Shown piece after piece: positions 46,700-54,934 of a DNA stretch of 54,934 nt; the stretch's first letter is position 1, and each line of letters opens with the position of its first letter. Source of the DNA: Paludibacteraceae bacterium (lineage in GTDB: Bacteria; Bacteroidota; Bacteroidia; Bacteroidales; Paludibacteraceae). Both the position numbers and the translations under genes were made by a program. The stretch spans positions 1 through 54,934 of the forward strand of contig JAKSNX010000005.1 of NCBI GenBank assembly GCA_024405815.1, written 5' to 3'. The notes under the pieces are model-generated. The model ran no database searches and was not told where the DNA came from. It saw nothing but the letters and a program-made list of their open reading frames with translations.

Positions 46700-49383
46700 T
46701 TATCAGAACCGTTATGATAAATATCTGGACCAGCCCAAACCGGACATTCTCCGTTACAACTAACTGTAACGGTGTTAGTTACAGCAAATACTTGACACTT
46801 AATCTCCTGACCTGATATAATCTTGTTCAGTGTAGTCTCATCTCCAGCCATAACCACCCTATACAACTCTTTTGACTTAACATTGGCTGGAATGTCAGGT
46901 ATATTCATAACATCCATATCAAGTTGTGATGTGGTAACCGTTGTCCAAGTGATACCTCCGTCTGCTGATTTCTGCCAAGCACACCAAGGGTCATTGGCAA
47001 AGAATCTGGATTTAAGACCAGGAATCTCTATGTTAAAGTCTATATTCTGACCGCAGTTATACTCGTACTCCAACAGTCCGCCGTGAATTGTAAGACCAGC
47101 CTGTGGAGAGCAAGATGTAACAGTAAGGTCATCAAAGCAAACATCATTACCATCGCCGGTATTACCACGGTTAAATATTTTAATTCTTACTTTCTTAACA
47201 TTCTTACCTGGACTGAACGATGCGGAGAAGTTAATCCACTCCTCCATACGGAAAATATCAAGCTTGCCCGTAACGGCAGAACCAAGCAGAACCTCATTAC
47301 CGCTATCATCCACACTATATGAACGGATAATTATATTGGCTGGGTTTTGCCCTGGATTTGCAATCTGCGACACCCAAATAGATGCGTTATACCATATACC
47401 CTCACAGTAGTCATGATCAGGTATATCATAAACCATAAGAAGCTTATCGTTTTCTGTTGCGTCCTTACCCACATTTATAAGAAGGAATCCGCCATTACCG
47501 TTACCTGTGTGGTCTCCATGACCTTTTTCCCATGGTGGACATGCACCCGGTGCCACTGCCTCATCGGTAGTAGGAAGCACAGCATAATCACCATCCCACA
47601 TACATTGCCCCACGCCCCTATATGTATGATTCCTTACACTTGCCCAGTCTCTACGATAACCTGTAGGGGCAGGGAAAGTACCAAAATCCTCTTCATACAG
47701 AGTCTCGTATGAGCCACTCTCCGTACTACAGCAAACCTTACCTTGAACCATCACGGTATCTGTACGATAATTTGTTCCAGGAACCTGTGCGTAGAAAGAG
47801 TGTGCGTTAAGGTCTGATGTAAAGTCAATATTGCGGGCGGTTACTCCCTCTATTTTCTGAAATGTACCTGTTCCCTCTGGGTCATCATTCCTGTACCAAT
47901 CAACTGATGTCACAGTCTCAGGGAATCCGTTTGCCTGTAGGTTTACCACCTCTCCTTCACAAGCAAGATTACTACCTATGCTCTTTTGTATATAGTAGTG
48001 AGGACAACCATAAATGCTAATACTTTTAATAGCAATTACTGTACAGCCGTTGCTTATTTTAACCCTCGGTTTCCAGAAGAAAGAATTCATGGCACCCGAT
48101 GGGAGTGTTACAGACTGTTGTTTGGTTTTAGCGGTAGCAGGTCTTATTCCATCTATATTTATATCCCCTACTCCTGTGTAACCTATTATTTGAGAGTCAT
48201 AACGCAGCCACTCACTCTGTGGACCTACGCTTTTATCCTGTACAAGACAGTTATCATTGACGGTTTCCCAATCTATTTTCATAGTTACAGGATTTGCATT
48301 GCCCGCTTTCATTCCGTTTAACTTAACCCTAAATATAGGGTCCTGCCCCTCTACTGGGTCTGAGTAGATTCTTGGTAGTTTTATTATAAGGCGGTTCTGA
48401 CCATCCTCTCTATGAACCAAATCACCTGACAAGACTTTAGGATTTGACACTATGGCATAGCCTTTGTCATACTCACCCATCGGGAAATCACCGTTGGAAT
48501 AGACCTCAGGGTAATAAACCTCTACATTTACGGAATTAGTTGGGTCATACCAAATAATATCATCAAGTGTTATGTGGTCTGCTCCTGCGTTCTTAGGTGA
48601 GAAATTAGTAGACGCAAGCAGTGTGCCGCAACCTCCTGTTATTGGGTCTGTGTTAATAGGATTAACCACAAGCGGCTCAGGGTCTTCTGTACAGAAGGAG
48701 TTACCCTTAGGCTCTCCCAAATAGATGGTGTTATCAGAGTCTGTCTGTTGGTTTATAAGGTCAGCAAGAGAACCGTCAAGCGATAGCAACGGGGCGTGGC
48801 GTTCTCCTGTACCACCGTCAAAGTTCCACTCATTGTTAGAGAACTCTATATTACCGCCATTATTCCTATATGAGCCTTTGTAAGTTATTCTGAACTTAGT
48901 AAGTTTGTTTTTATAGTGCAGTTTAATCCTTATGGCTTTTTGCGGAACCTCAAGGCAGTTGAATTTAACATTTATAAACTCAGCTTTTATATGCTCTTTA
49001 GCTTGGTCTTGTGTAAAGCCGTTTATCTCATAATTTATGTTTACCTTATCATAATATGCGCTCTGAGAAGGATTGGCATTGGCACCCCACTCACCTGTCT
49101 TGCCGGCAGGGCTTGTAATCTGACCGCCGTCCAACACCCTAAGGTAAAAACCTGCCACCTCTGCTGTATTAGGATAACCCACCAATATAATTGTAGCCCA
49201 ATGCTCACCTTGTGCATCATCGGCAGTGGTCATGTAGTACATAAACCGATACTTATACATAGCATCGTAGCCACCATCGTTATTTAAGCGGAAAACCTCA
49301 CCACCGTAATCTGCTCCTAATACTGTTGTAGGTAGTAGCAGTAATGCAAAAACGGTTAAGGATTTAATAAATTGCTTTATCAT
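46696..49383 (-). CDS. Large secreted multidomain protein without own sorting domain
   Basis: 895 residues with a signal peptide (MIKQFIKSLTVFALLLLPTTVLG). The N-terminal ~200 residues are unique in this window. They are followed by a segment with YAIVSNPKVLSG and SISIYGC, an Ig-like segment ending VCC, a jelly-roll-like segment (YEEDFG, DHTGNGNGGFLLINVG, GNDVCFDDLTVTSC) and a final Ig-like unit. The order and motifs from YAIVSNPKVL onward repeat those of the partial protein at 1-2917, so they are paralogues. The chain ends CPVWAGPDIYHNGSDN, with no T9SS tail; the next gene, overlapping by four bases, supplies one as a separate protein. It is the first gene of a three-gene operon. Function unknown. 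Confidence 0.8.
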   Translation of the reverse strand: MIKQFIKSLTVFALLLLPTTVLGADYGGEVFRLNNDGGYDAMYKYRFMYYMTTADDAQGEHWATIILVGYPNTAEVAGFYLRVLDGGQITSPAGKTGEWGANANPSQSAYYDKVNINYEINGFTQDQAKEHIKAEFINVKFNCLEVPQKAIRIKLHYKNKLTKFRITYKGSYRNNGGNIEFSNNEWNFDGGTGERHAPLLSLDGSLADLINQQTDSDNTIYLGEPKGNSFCTEDPEPLVVNPINTDPITGGCGTLLASTNFSPKNAGADHITLDDIIWYDPTNSVNVEVYYPEVYSNGDFPMGEYDKGYAIVSNPKVLSGDLVHREDGQNRLIIKLPRIYSDPVEGQDPIFRVKLNGMKAGNANPVTMKIDWETVNDNCLVQDKSVGPQSEWLRYDSQIIGYTGVGDINIDGIRPATAKTKQQSVTLPSGAMNSFFWKPRVKISNGCTVIAIKSISIYGCPHYYIQKSIGSNLACEGEVVNLQANGFPETVTSVDWYRNDDPEGTGTFQKIEGVTARNIDFTSDLNAHSFYAQVPGTNYRTDTVMVQGKVCCSTESGSYETLYEEDFGTFPAPTGYRRDWASVRNHTYRGVGQCMWDGDYAVLPTTDEAVAPGACPPWEKGHGDHTGNGNGGFLLINVGKDATENDKLLMVYDIPDHDYCEGIWYNASIWVSQIANPGQNPANIIIRSYSVDDSGNEVLLGSAVTGKLDIFRMEEWINFSASFSPGKNVKKVRIKIFNRGNTGDGNDVCFDDLTVTSCSPQAGLTIHGGLLEYEYNCGQNIDFNIEIPGLKSRFFANDPWCAWQKSADGGITWTTVTTSQLDMDVMNIPDIPANVKSKELYRVVMAGDETTLNKIISGQEIKCQVFAVTNTVTVSCNGECPVWAGPDIYHNGSDN

Positions 49384-49421
49384 CAGAGTATTTGTTAAGG
49401 CAAAACCAAATTTTACAAGTG

Positions 49422-49429
49422 CAAAGATA
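49422..49429 (-). promoter_or_regulatory. Candidate -7 element of the 895-aa gene operon
   Basis: TATCTTTG on the minus strand, 39 bases before the ATG at 49383. The usual -33 position falls in a T-run that is also the tail of the terminator at 49443-49483. Confidence 0.45.
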
Positions 49430-49442
49430 TAAATATAAATTT

Positions 49443-49483
49443 AAAAAAATGGTTGTAGTACCTACACTGATATACTACAACCA
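49443..49483 (-). terminator. Second terminator between the two surface-protein operons
   Basis: Perfect 11-bp stem (TGGTTGTAGTA 49450-49460 with TACTACAACCA 49473-49483, 12-base loop) followed on the minus strand by seven T. It is in tandem with the terminator at 49539-49578. Confidence 0.75.
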
Positions 49484-49538
49484 ACATTAGCCACTACTAC
49501 AACACTACACAATTAAATTTTTCCCACAGATTACGGGT

Positions 49539-49578
49539 AAAAAAAATAGCGACTTAATGTTTAAGCCGCTATTTTTTA
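49539..49578 (-). terminator. Terminator after the 34-codon gene
   Basis: Stem AATAGCG-A-CTTAA / TTAAG-C-CGCTATT with a single mismatch and a TGT loop, flanked by T-runs in both directions (eight T on the minus strand). It ends the transcript of the 1620-aa gene and its small partner, which places the small gene inside that transcript. Confidence 0.85.
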
Positions 49579-49608
49579 GAAAATGATAACTAAATTATAT
49601 CACTCCTT

Positions 49609-49713
49609 TTAAGGTTCAAGTGGTGTAACAGGTGGCATGCCAGATGTACGCATAACACACTCTTCTGTCTCAACTTGAATTTTTACCATTTGTGGTTTTT
49701 TGTAAGTTTTCAT
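49609..49713 (-). CDS. 34-residue YKKP-family small peptide
   Basis: A complete small gene from ATG at 49713 to TAA at 49609, 21 bases after the stop of the 1620-aa gene and before that unit's terminator. The peptide begins MKTYKKPQMVKIQVETEEC and has a short Met/Pro/Thr-rich tail ending PLEP. It lacks a signal peptide. Its first ~20 residues match those of the 44-residue peptide at 33914-34048 almost position by position, while the tails differ. The same position after a giant surface-protein gene in both cases suggests a linked role, for example regulation, secretion assistance or a modified peptide. No function is known to me. Confidence 0.7.
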   Translation of the reverse strand: MKTYKKPQMVKIQVETEECVMRTSGMPPVTPLEP

Positions 49714-49734
49714 AATATTTCAAGTTTTTAATTA

Positions 49735-52700
49735 TTACTCTACTGAAATCTTAACATCTTCTACTACATATACACCCTTCTCAGGTACAGGGTTGCTTAC
49801 GCTCTGACCTGCAATGTTTGTAACATCTGTAGCATAGATGCCATTTACATAAATAACTCTATCTTTAGCATATATACTGTTTTCTGCTGCACCGTCAGCA
49901 TCAGTATATACACCACCATTTAACTTGATAAGTAATGAATACTCCTTGTTAAGTTGCTTTTCAGAAACATTGAAGGTGTAGCCCTCAAAGCCTAAATCAC
50001 ATACAACGGCTCCATTACGCAATAGATAAATATCACCTATTTCTGACATTTCTGCCACACTTACAGTATAGCTACCTGCTACAGGGCAATTCAGCAATAG
50101 TGGTATTGTAGCCTCACCGTTATAAGCCTTAGCCTGATTAACTGTAAGTTCAAGACCAAGGTCAGTTGTTGTTATCTGAACAAATGCAGAAGAACTACCG
50201 CACTTAGCAAGGTCTTTGCCTATCTCATATTCTGTAGCAGAAGCATCTTCAGAAGCACTTACAAATGTAGCGTCTGTATTACCGTTTGCATCAGACAGTG
50301 TTACCTTGAAGTAAGAAGTCTCCTCATATTCAGCACTCTTAATAACGGCCTCGCCATTACTTGCATTAAAGTTCATAGTGCCATCAGCACTTGCTTGGAA
50401 CATAAATGCTGTGTAAGGTGCAATAACATCTGCTGTTCTAAACGCCTGCACTGTAGAATACTGACCTGATGTTGTTCCATCACTGGCGGTTGCACCACCT
50501 TCTCTAAGAACTTGAATAAAGCCTGCACTTCCTGCACTTACTCCCATCCAAGCGTTACTTGACATAGGTTGTGCCATAAAGTTCCAACCATGGTGTTCAG
50601 CATCAGCAGAACCATTATATTCATAATATGGAATGCTTGCTGTTTGAGTAAAGATATCATTAGGATTTGCAGCCTTAAAGCGTACGGTATTGATACCCTC
50701 ATTCATATATATCATATATGCCGTACCCTTGCTCAATGACGTTACATAATCCCAGTTGCCACTTGATAGACCTGTATCGGCACGTTTCTGACTATTGTAC
50801 TCATTGAACCAAACACCCTTAGTAATCTTAGTACCGTTTGTATTATATAGTCCTGAAGCGGCATCGCAAGCAAATGGTAATGCAAGTGAGTACCATAACT
50901 GCTGGAAGCTGTCTCTAAACTCACGCTCCGCATAAACCTCGCTTGCTGTAGCGGAACCAGCACCACTTGTAAATACCTGTCCTGCACCTACATTTGGCTT
51001 GCTCTTTATAATTAAGGTGTTAAAGTTAGTGGCACCTGTAATTTCAAGTTTACCGGTTAGGTCTATGGTAACATTACCTACAGATTTACCGTTACTGTTA
51101 AGTTTAATATACTTATTTAAGGTAACAGATTCATCCAAATCAACATTAACAATCAACTTATCTCCAGATTCAGCCTCTTCAATGGCATCAGCAAGATTTG
51201 AATAACTCTTCTCTTGTGATTCATTTTGCACGGCTTTAACCTTTTCAAGTATTGAGATATTTGAAATTGTTATATTTTGAACTGGGTCCCAACCAAAATC
51301 AAATACCATAGCACCAGCGGTATTAGTATTACCTGTTTTTAGTTTCACCCAATCTGACTCAAAATTGTATGGGGTTGTATTTAGTTGTATATTAGCATTT
51401 CTGAAAACCAACTCATTATCATCAAACGCCTTAAATGTTACACCTCCGCAATCATTTGTAGAAGCAACTGCTGTAAACTTAAATTTATACTCAGCATTAG
51501 GATTCAACTTTGTAATACCTGTGCAAACATGAACCTGGTTATTCCATTGTCCATTCCCTTGTGCTTTCAATTCCACATTGATTGTTCCTGTAGCCACATC
51601 AATAGTAGCCACTGGGTCTTGTACAGGAGACCAAACTTTACATATTGAAGCCTCTTCTATATCGAACAATTCTGTAAACACAGATGCTTCTTCTGCAAAT
51701 ATAGCAATATCGTAAATCTCAATGTCTGTATTTGCAGCAGCATAACCAAAATCAAATACCAATACACCATTTGTTAATGTGTATGTATTTACAATATCTG
51801 TCATATTATAAACATATTCTGTATTGGCAGTTAACGTAATTGCACGCTCTCCATAAAGCATTGCATGGTCATCAAACATTTTAATTGTAACGCCACCACA
51901 ATTTTTAGTTGACTTCATCTTGAAGCTCAAACTATACACCTTAGAAGGGTCAAGTGTAGTGATACCTGTTTGCAATTTAACCTGACCTTGCCATATCTCA
52001 TTCTTAGCAGGTACTATGTTAACCTTAACATCTCCATCACCCACTATTTCTGCACTACTCTCCGTATCTTCACCCCAACCACTTGAATGGAAATCTGTGG
52101 TGACTGTAGCATTTTCTGCATCATATAATCCATGATTAAATGGCTGTGGTATATAGCGTTCCCAACCCTTAAACATAATTGTACCCATATCTCCATTATC
52201 GTATGTCAGAGTAACGGTAGTCATATCAATTTCTGCCCCATCTTTTCTTGGTGCCGCATTCATAACATAATACAATCTGTCCGCTTGTGCCTGCTGTTGT
52301 GTAACACCTGTCAACGAAGGAAGTGTACTTGAAATAGAAACTTCATACTTAGTAATATCTTTATCGTATGTAGTTCCATAACCTTCAAACAACAAATGTA
52401 ATTGTGCTCCATCAATTTTACAACCATCCTTAAACACTATTTCTTTAGGGGCTGTGTATGTAACATTAACTTGTTCTGACAATGTACCAGACTCTATTGT
52501 GATAGTGGCGGTTGCATCTCCAGCGGCATTGCTTGTTACGGTAATGTCAACATCTCCGTCATTTGCCTCTTCTTTTGTGATAGTTCCCTTATCTACTGTG
52601 AAAGCTCCATCGTTTGAATAAACGCTGACATCAGATGTTAAATACTGTGCAGACAGTGTAATAACACCACTCTTGTGTTTACCGTTCAACGACAATTCTG

Positions 52701-54597
52701 ACGGTGAAACACTCATTGTAGGCTCAGGATTCTGAGTGTTTATTGTAATTGTCTTTGTAAGTGAACCTGATGTAAGTGTAATAGTTTCACTCTCACCCGC
52801 TGCAAATGTTGCACAAGTTACAGTGAATTTTTGTGGAAATGTAGCATCCTTACTGATAGAAGACTTATCTACAGTAAAGTGAGCGGAAGACGATGTAATT
52901 GAAATATCCTGTTTCAGAGCCTCGGCGGTAACTGTAAACTCCTTGGTTGCTCCCTGTGCCATACAAGTCCACGATGTTGGAGATACGCTCATTGATGGGT
53001 TTAGAGGAACATTATTTTTGAAGAAAATTGTACCAGAATCACCATTTTCGTATTTCAAGGTTAACTCTATTACATCATCAGATGCTGGGACAGCATTGAG
53101 CAAGCAATATAAATTATCACCTTGAGCAGCATTTGGTGTTAAACTATTAATATTCCCTGATGAACTACTTGCTGTACTACCTTTATATTTTTCCAATTCG
53201 CCTTGATTATTAGTGTATGTAGTACCATAACCATAGAACACCAAGTGAACACCTGAATTTTCTATATAAGATTTTTTAGGATCCTCATTAAACACAATCT
53301 CCACTGGTATATGATATGAAGCCTTAGCCTCTTGTGGGTCTGCATCGGTAGATGTAAAGCGGATAACAGAATTTGCAAAATCAGTTGATGCAATATTGGT
53401 AATTGTAACTGTTCCTGATGCAGTACCATCTACAGCCTTGGTTATTGTAGTAGGCGTAACACTTACCTTAGTAGCATCAAATGAAATGGATATATTATCT
53501 GTAAGGTTAGCACCCGTAACATCAATGGTCTTGGATTGACCTTCAGCAGTAAACTGTAAATCGTATGTTGATAAATCTATTGTTGGAGCAGGACCTACTT
53601 TACAATTATTACCTACTGTGTACAAGAACTGCTTGGTAACAGCCATACCAGCCCCTCCCTGATAAGCAAATTTACATCTAAATTTCAAAACATCGCCTTT
53701 AGTGCAATTATTAAGAGTAATTGTAGCCGTTTGATTAGAAACAGTCATACCTATTTCAGCAAAACCAGAAGTTTCGTTCCATAAATATGCAACAAGTCCT
53801 GTTTTCTTGTCCAAAAGTTCAAACTGAATATTTACAGAGGAACCATTAGTTTCAAATTGGTATTTATATCCATTCGTAAAGCTATCACCACCTGTCGATT
53901 CTTTTAATTTACCCTTACATTCTGTATTGGTTGAGTAAGAAACAGGGATATTTACGGGAGTAGCACCTGTAGATGTAAATGTAATTGTACCCTCTGCATC
54001 TGTAGTGGCACTGCAAGTAACAGTTACCGTAGTAGAGGTTGTAGATTGAGGTATAGAGGTTTTATCTATGGCAAATAGTGGATTTGAAGAGGAAACCGTT
54101 ACATCGCTGGTAAGATTTGCCAATGTTACATTTAGAGTTTTAGACCCTGTGGCATCAAAATCTAAAGATTTTTCTGTAACTGTGATTGATGGTTCTGTAG
54201 GAGCAGTGCAAGTCGCATTCCAATCAATTGGAGATGGATTAGCAAAAGTCACTTCTCCTGGCATCAACACATAAAGAGGTGTGTGCAATTGAGGATTAGA
54301 ATCAGCAGCATTAGTGAATTTAATCACAATTTTTGTCGCCGTACTTGTTGTAATCCTTTTTCTCAAATCTGTCGAACCAGTAGATCCGTCAGGAAAAAAG
54401 AACGAGCCACCTAAGCCATTGAGATTAGTTCCTTCAATAGTCATAGTAGGAACGCCTCCTACTTTTTCACAAGTTAGTGTAATTGAATTAGCTCCACTTT
54501 TCAGCACTTTTCCGCAATACTGCGTTGCCGCTAACAAAAAATTACCCCCCCCGGTGAGGAGTAACACACTGATAATCAGTAGTTTAAGTTTTTTCAT
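49735..54597 (-). CDS. Giant secreted protein with Ig-like repeats and CBM4/9-like domains
   Basis: About 1620 residues from the ATG at 54597 (MKKLKLLIISVLLLTGGG, signal peptide ending LLAA); a longer frame from a TTG at 54672 runs through a terminator and is rejected. An N-terminal module (YCGKVLKSG to TPLYVLMPGEVTF) is followed by four Ig-like repeats (MSVSPTSW, SSSAHFTVDKSSI), one FELLDKK/YTVGNNC module and two modules with YENGDSGTIFFK or YDNGDMGTIMFK. These also occur in the protein at 7103. Two tandem CBM4/9-like domains follow (IWQGQVKLQTGITTL and QWNNQVHVCTGITKL, with CGGVTIKMFDD and CGGVTFKAFDD). The final ~480 residues (LWYSLALPFAC, VRFKAANPNDIF) match the 2414-aa protein; the last residues (IYATDVTNIAGQSVSN, GVYVVEDVKISVE) look like a T9SS type A tail. 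Probably a carbohydrate-binding surface adhesin. Confidence 0.83.
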   Translation of the reverse strand: MKKLKLLIISVLLLTGGGNFLLAATQYCGKVLKSGANSITLTCEKVGGVPTMTIEGTNLNGLGGSFFFPDGSTGSTDLRKRITTSTATKIVIKFTNAADSNPQLHTPLYVLMPGEVTFANPSPIDWNATCTAPTEPSITVTEKSLDFDATGSKTLNVTLANLTSDVTVSSSNPLFAIDKTSIPQSTTSTTVTVTCSATTDAEGTITFTSTGATPVNIPVSYSTNTECKGKLKESTGGDSFTNGYKYQFETNGSSVNIQFELLDKKTGLVAYLWNETSGFAEIGMTVSNQTATITLNNCTKGDVLKFRCKFAYQGGAGMAVTKQFLYTVGNNCKVGPAPTIDLSTYDLQFTAEGQSKTIDVTGANLTDNISISFDATKVSVTPTTITKAVDGTASGTVTITNIASTDFANSVIRFTSTDADPQEAKASYHIPVEIVFNEDPKKSYIENSGVHLVFYGYGTTYTNNQGELEKYKGSTASSSSGNINSLTPNAAQGDNLYCLLNAVPASDDVIELTLKYENGDSGTIFFKNNVPLNPSMSVSPTSWTCMAQGATKEFTVTAEALKQDISITSSSAHFTVDKSSISKDATFPQKFTVTCATFAAGESETITLTSGSLTKTITINTQNPEPTMSVSPSELSLNGKHKSGVITLSAQYLTSDVSVYSNDGAFTVDKGTITKEEANDGDVDITVTSNAAGDATATITIESGTLSEQVNVTYTAPKEIVFKDGCKIDGAQLHLLFEGYGTTYDKDITKYEVSISSTLPSLTGVTQQQAQADRLYYVMNAAPRKDGAEIDMTTVTLTYDNGDMGTIMFKGWERYIPQPFNHGLYDAENATVTTDFHSSGWGEDTESSAEIVGDGDVKVNIVPAKNEIWQGQVKLQTGITTLDPSKVYSLSFKMKSTKNCGGVTIKMFDDHAMLYGERAITLTANTEYVYNMTDIVNTYTLTNGVLVFDFGYAAANTDIEIYDIAIFAEEASVFTELFDIEEASICKVWSPVQDPVATIDVATGTINVELKAQGNGQWNNQVHVCTGITKLNPNAEYKFKFTAVASTNDCGGVTFKAFDDNELVFRNANIQLNTTPYNFESDWVKLKTGNTNTAGAMVFDFGWDPVQNITISNISILEKVKAVQNESQEKSYSNLADAIEEAESGDKLIVNVDLDESVTLNKYIKLNSNGKSVGNVTIDLTGKLEITGATNFNTLIIKSKPNVGAGQVFTSGAGSATASEVYAEREFRDSFQQLWYSLALPFACDAASGLYNTNGTKITKGVWFNEYNSQKRADTGLSSGNWDYVTSLSKGTAYMIYMNEGINTVRFKAANPNDIFTQTASIPYYEYNGSADAEHHGWNFMAQPMSSNAWMGVSAGSAGFIQVLREGGATASDGTTSGQYSTVQAFRTADVIAPYTAFMFQASADGTMNFNASNGEAVIKSAEYEETSYFKVTLSDANGNTDATFVSASEDASATEYEIGKDLAKCGSSSAFVQITTTDLGLELTVNQAKAYNGEATIPLLLNCPVAGSYTVSVAEMSEIGDIYLLRNGAVVCDLGFEGYTFNVSEKQLNKEYSLLIKLNGGVYTDADGAAENSIYAKDRVIYVNGIYATDVTNIAGQSVSNPVPEKGVYVVEDVKISVE

Positions 54598-54655
54598 AAT
54601 ACTTGATTTTAAGGTTATAAATTTGATTTTTAGGTTCAATTTTAGGGATTTTTGC

Positions 54656-54688
54656 AAAAAACTCCGTTTCAAAGATATGAAACAGAGT
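54656..54688 (-). terminator. Terminator hairpin between the DUF59 gene and the 1620-aa gene
   Basis: ACTCTGTTTC and GAAACGGAGT (minus strand; arms 54679-54688 and 54661-54670, one mismatch, 8-base loop) are followed by six T. The loop contains the candidate -7 element TATCTTTG. It should end the upstream transcript; if transcription started farther upstream it would be a leader attenuator. Confidence 0.65.
54670..54677 (-). promoter_or_regulatory. Candidate -7 element of the 1620-aa gene
   Basis: TATCTTTG on the minus strand, 72 bases before the ATG at 54597, identical to the candidates at 41386 and 49422. A second possible -7 (TACTTTTG) is at 54722-54715. Neither has a well-spaced TTTG. 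Confidence 0.4.
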
Positions 54689-54812
54689 CCACATTATTAT
54701 ATATAAACATTACGCAAAAGTACAACACCGCAAAAAACAAACTACTACATTATTACGCACCACCCACTAATTTTACGGGTTTAATACCTTAGAATGCACT
54801 TTTTATTGAAAA

Positions 54813-54934
54813 TTACAGATACCCTAACTCAAGTTTGGCTTCATCGGTCATCATGCTTTGGTCCCAGGCGGGCTCAAATACTATGTTTACGGTAACACTA
54901 TTGACACCCTCTACGCTTTGGACTTTCTGCTTTA
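54813..54934 (-). CDS. DUF59/MIP18-family (SufT/PaaD-like) protein, C-terminal end (partial)
   Basis: Only the last 39 codons are in the window, ending with TAA at 54813-54815. The visible peptide contains VEGVNSVTVNIVFEPAWDQS and MMTDEAKLELGYL, the highly conserved C-terminus of DUF59/MIP18 proteins (V-P-W/A-W-D-x-S-x-M-x-D-E-A-K-x-x-L-G). These small cytoplasmic proteins act in maturation of iron-sulfur proteins and are often encoded with suf genes. Its start and neighbours lie outside the window. It seems unrelated to the surface-protein genes and marks the edge of a housekeeping region. Confidence 0.85.
   Translation of the reverse strand, partial: KQKVQSVEGVNSVTVNIVFEPAWDQSMMTDEAKLELGYL

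Noticed and set aside
46690..46702. Frameshift splitting one gene into the 895-aa and 184-aa proteins
   Set aside because: The 184-aa frame starts with a full signal peptide right at the overlap, so it is a separate secreted protein rather than a broken C-terminus.
49450..49483. Dyad TGGTTGTAGTA-N12-TACTACAACCA as an operator
   Set aside because: It is followed by seven T on the minus strand, so a terminator is the simpler reading; dual use is not excluded.
54598..54672. N-terminal extension of the 1620-aa protein to a TTG at 54672
   Set aside because: The TTG is part of a promoter/terminator structure and the ATG at 54597 begins a normal signal peptide.

Overview
The window comes from a member of the Bacteroidota, most likely Bacteroidales. 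It holds a SusC/SusD pair, many lipoproteins with short charged tails after the lipobox cysteine, Bacteroidota-type promoters (TTTG, about 20 bases, TAnnTTTG), and secreted proteins ending in type IX secretion (T9SS) sorting domains of both the Por_Secre_tail (type A) and gliding-motility C-terminal (type B) kinds. The DNA is moderately AT-rich. I found no rRNA, tRNA, CRISPR array, transposase or phage gene.

Centre (about 10.5-31 kb): a beta-1,3-glucan (laminarin-like) utilisation locus. On the minus strand it reads GH30, SusC, SusD, a surface glycan-binding lipoprotein, GH128, GH16, a GPH/MelB-type sugar symporter, a very large cytoplasmic glucan phosphorylase (GH94/GH149/GH161 type) and GH3. 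A membrane-spanning regulator (propeller, Y_Y_Y domain, transmembrane segment, LuxR-type HTH) is divergently transcribed next to GH30. The likely flow is surface cleavage by GH16, GH128 and GH30, outer-membrane import by SusCD, periplasmic trimming by GH3, inner-membrane import by the symporter, and cytoplasmic phosphorolysis to glucose-1-phosphate. Three intercistronic gaps of this operon hold small inverted-repeat elements, including two 137-bp copies that could fold like a cloverleaf.

Left (1-10.5 kb) and right (31-54.7 kb): large secreted proteins built from repeated beta-sandwich modules that are shared among several genes and that I cannot fully assign to named families. The largest (2414 aa) has seven copies of a cysteine-containing module ending in a TYGxxCC motif. 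A 1620-aa protein carries Ig-like repeats, two CBM4/9-like domains and the same roughly 480-residue C-terminal block as the 2414-aa protein. Each of these two genes is followed within 21-33 bases by a tiny gene (44 and 34 codons) of one peptide family (MK..YKKP....IQ.E.E.C). This pairing is the best candidate for an undescribed system here.

Also present are a HepT/MntA toxin-antitoxin pair (41.5-42.2 kb), an overlapping two-gene operon for a T9SS-exported GH16 laminarinase and a secreted CotH-type kinase (42.4-45.5 kb), a three-gene operon with a stand-alone type B sorting-domain protein translated from a TTG start (45.5-49.4 kb), and the 3' end of a DUF59/SufT-like iron-sulfur assembly gene at the right edge. 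No gene-free stretch exceeds about 250 bases; the gaps hold promoters, terminators or repeats as listed.
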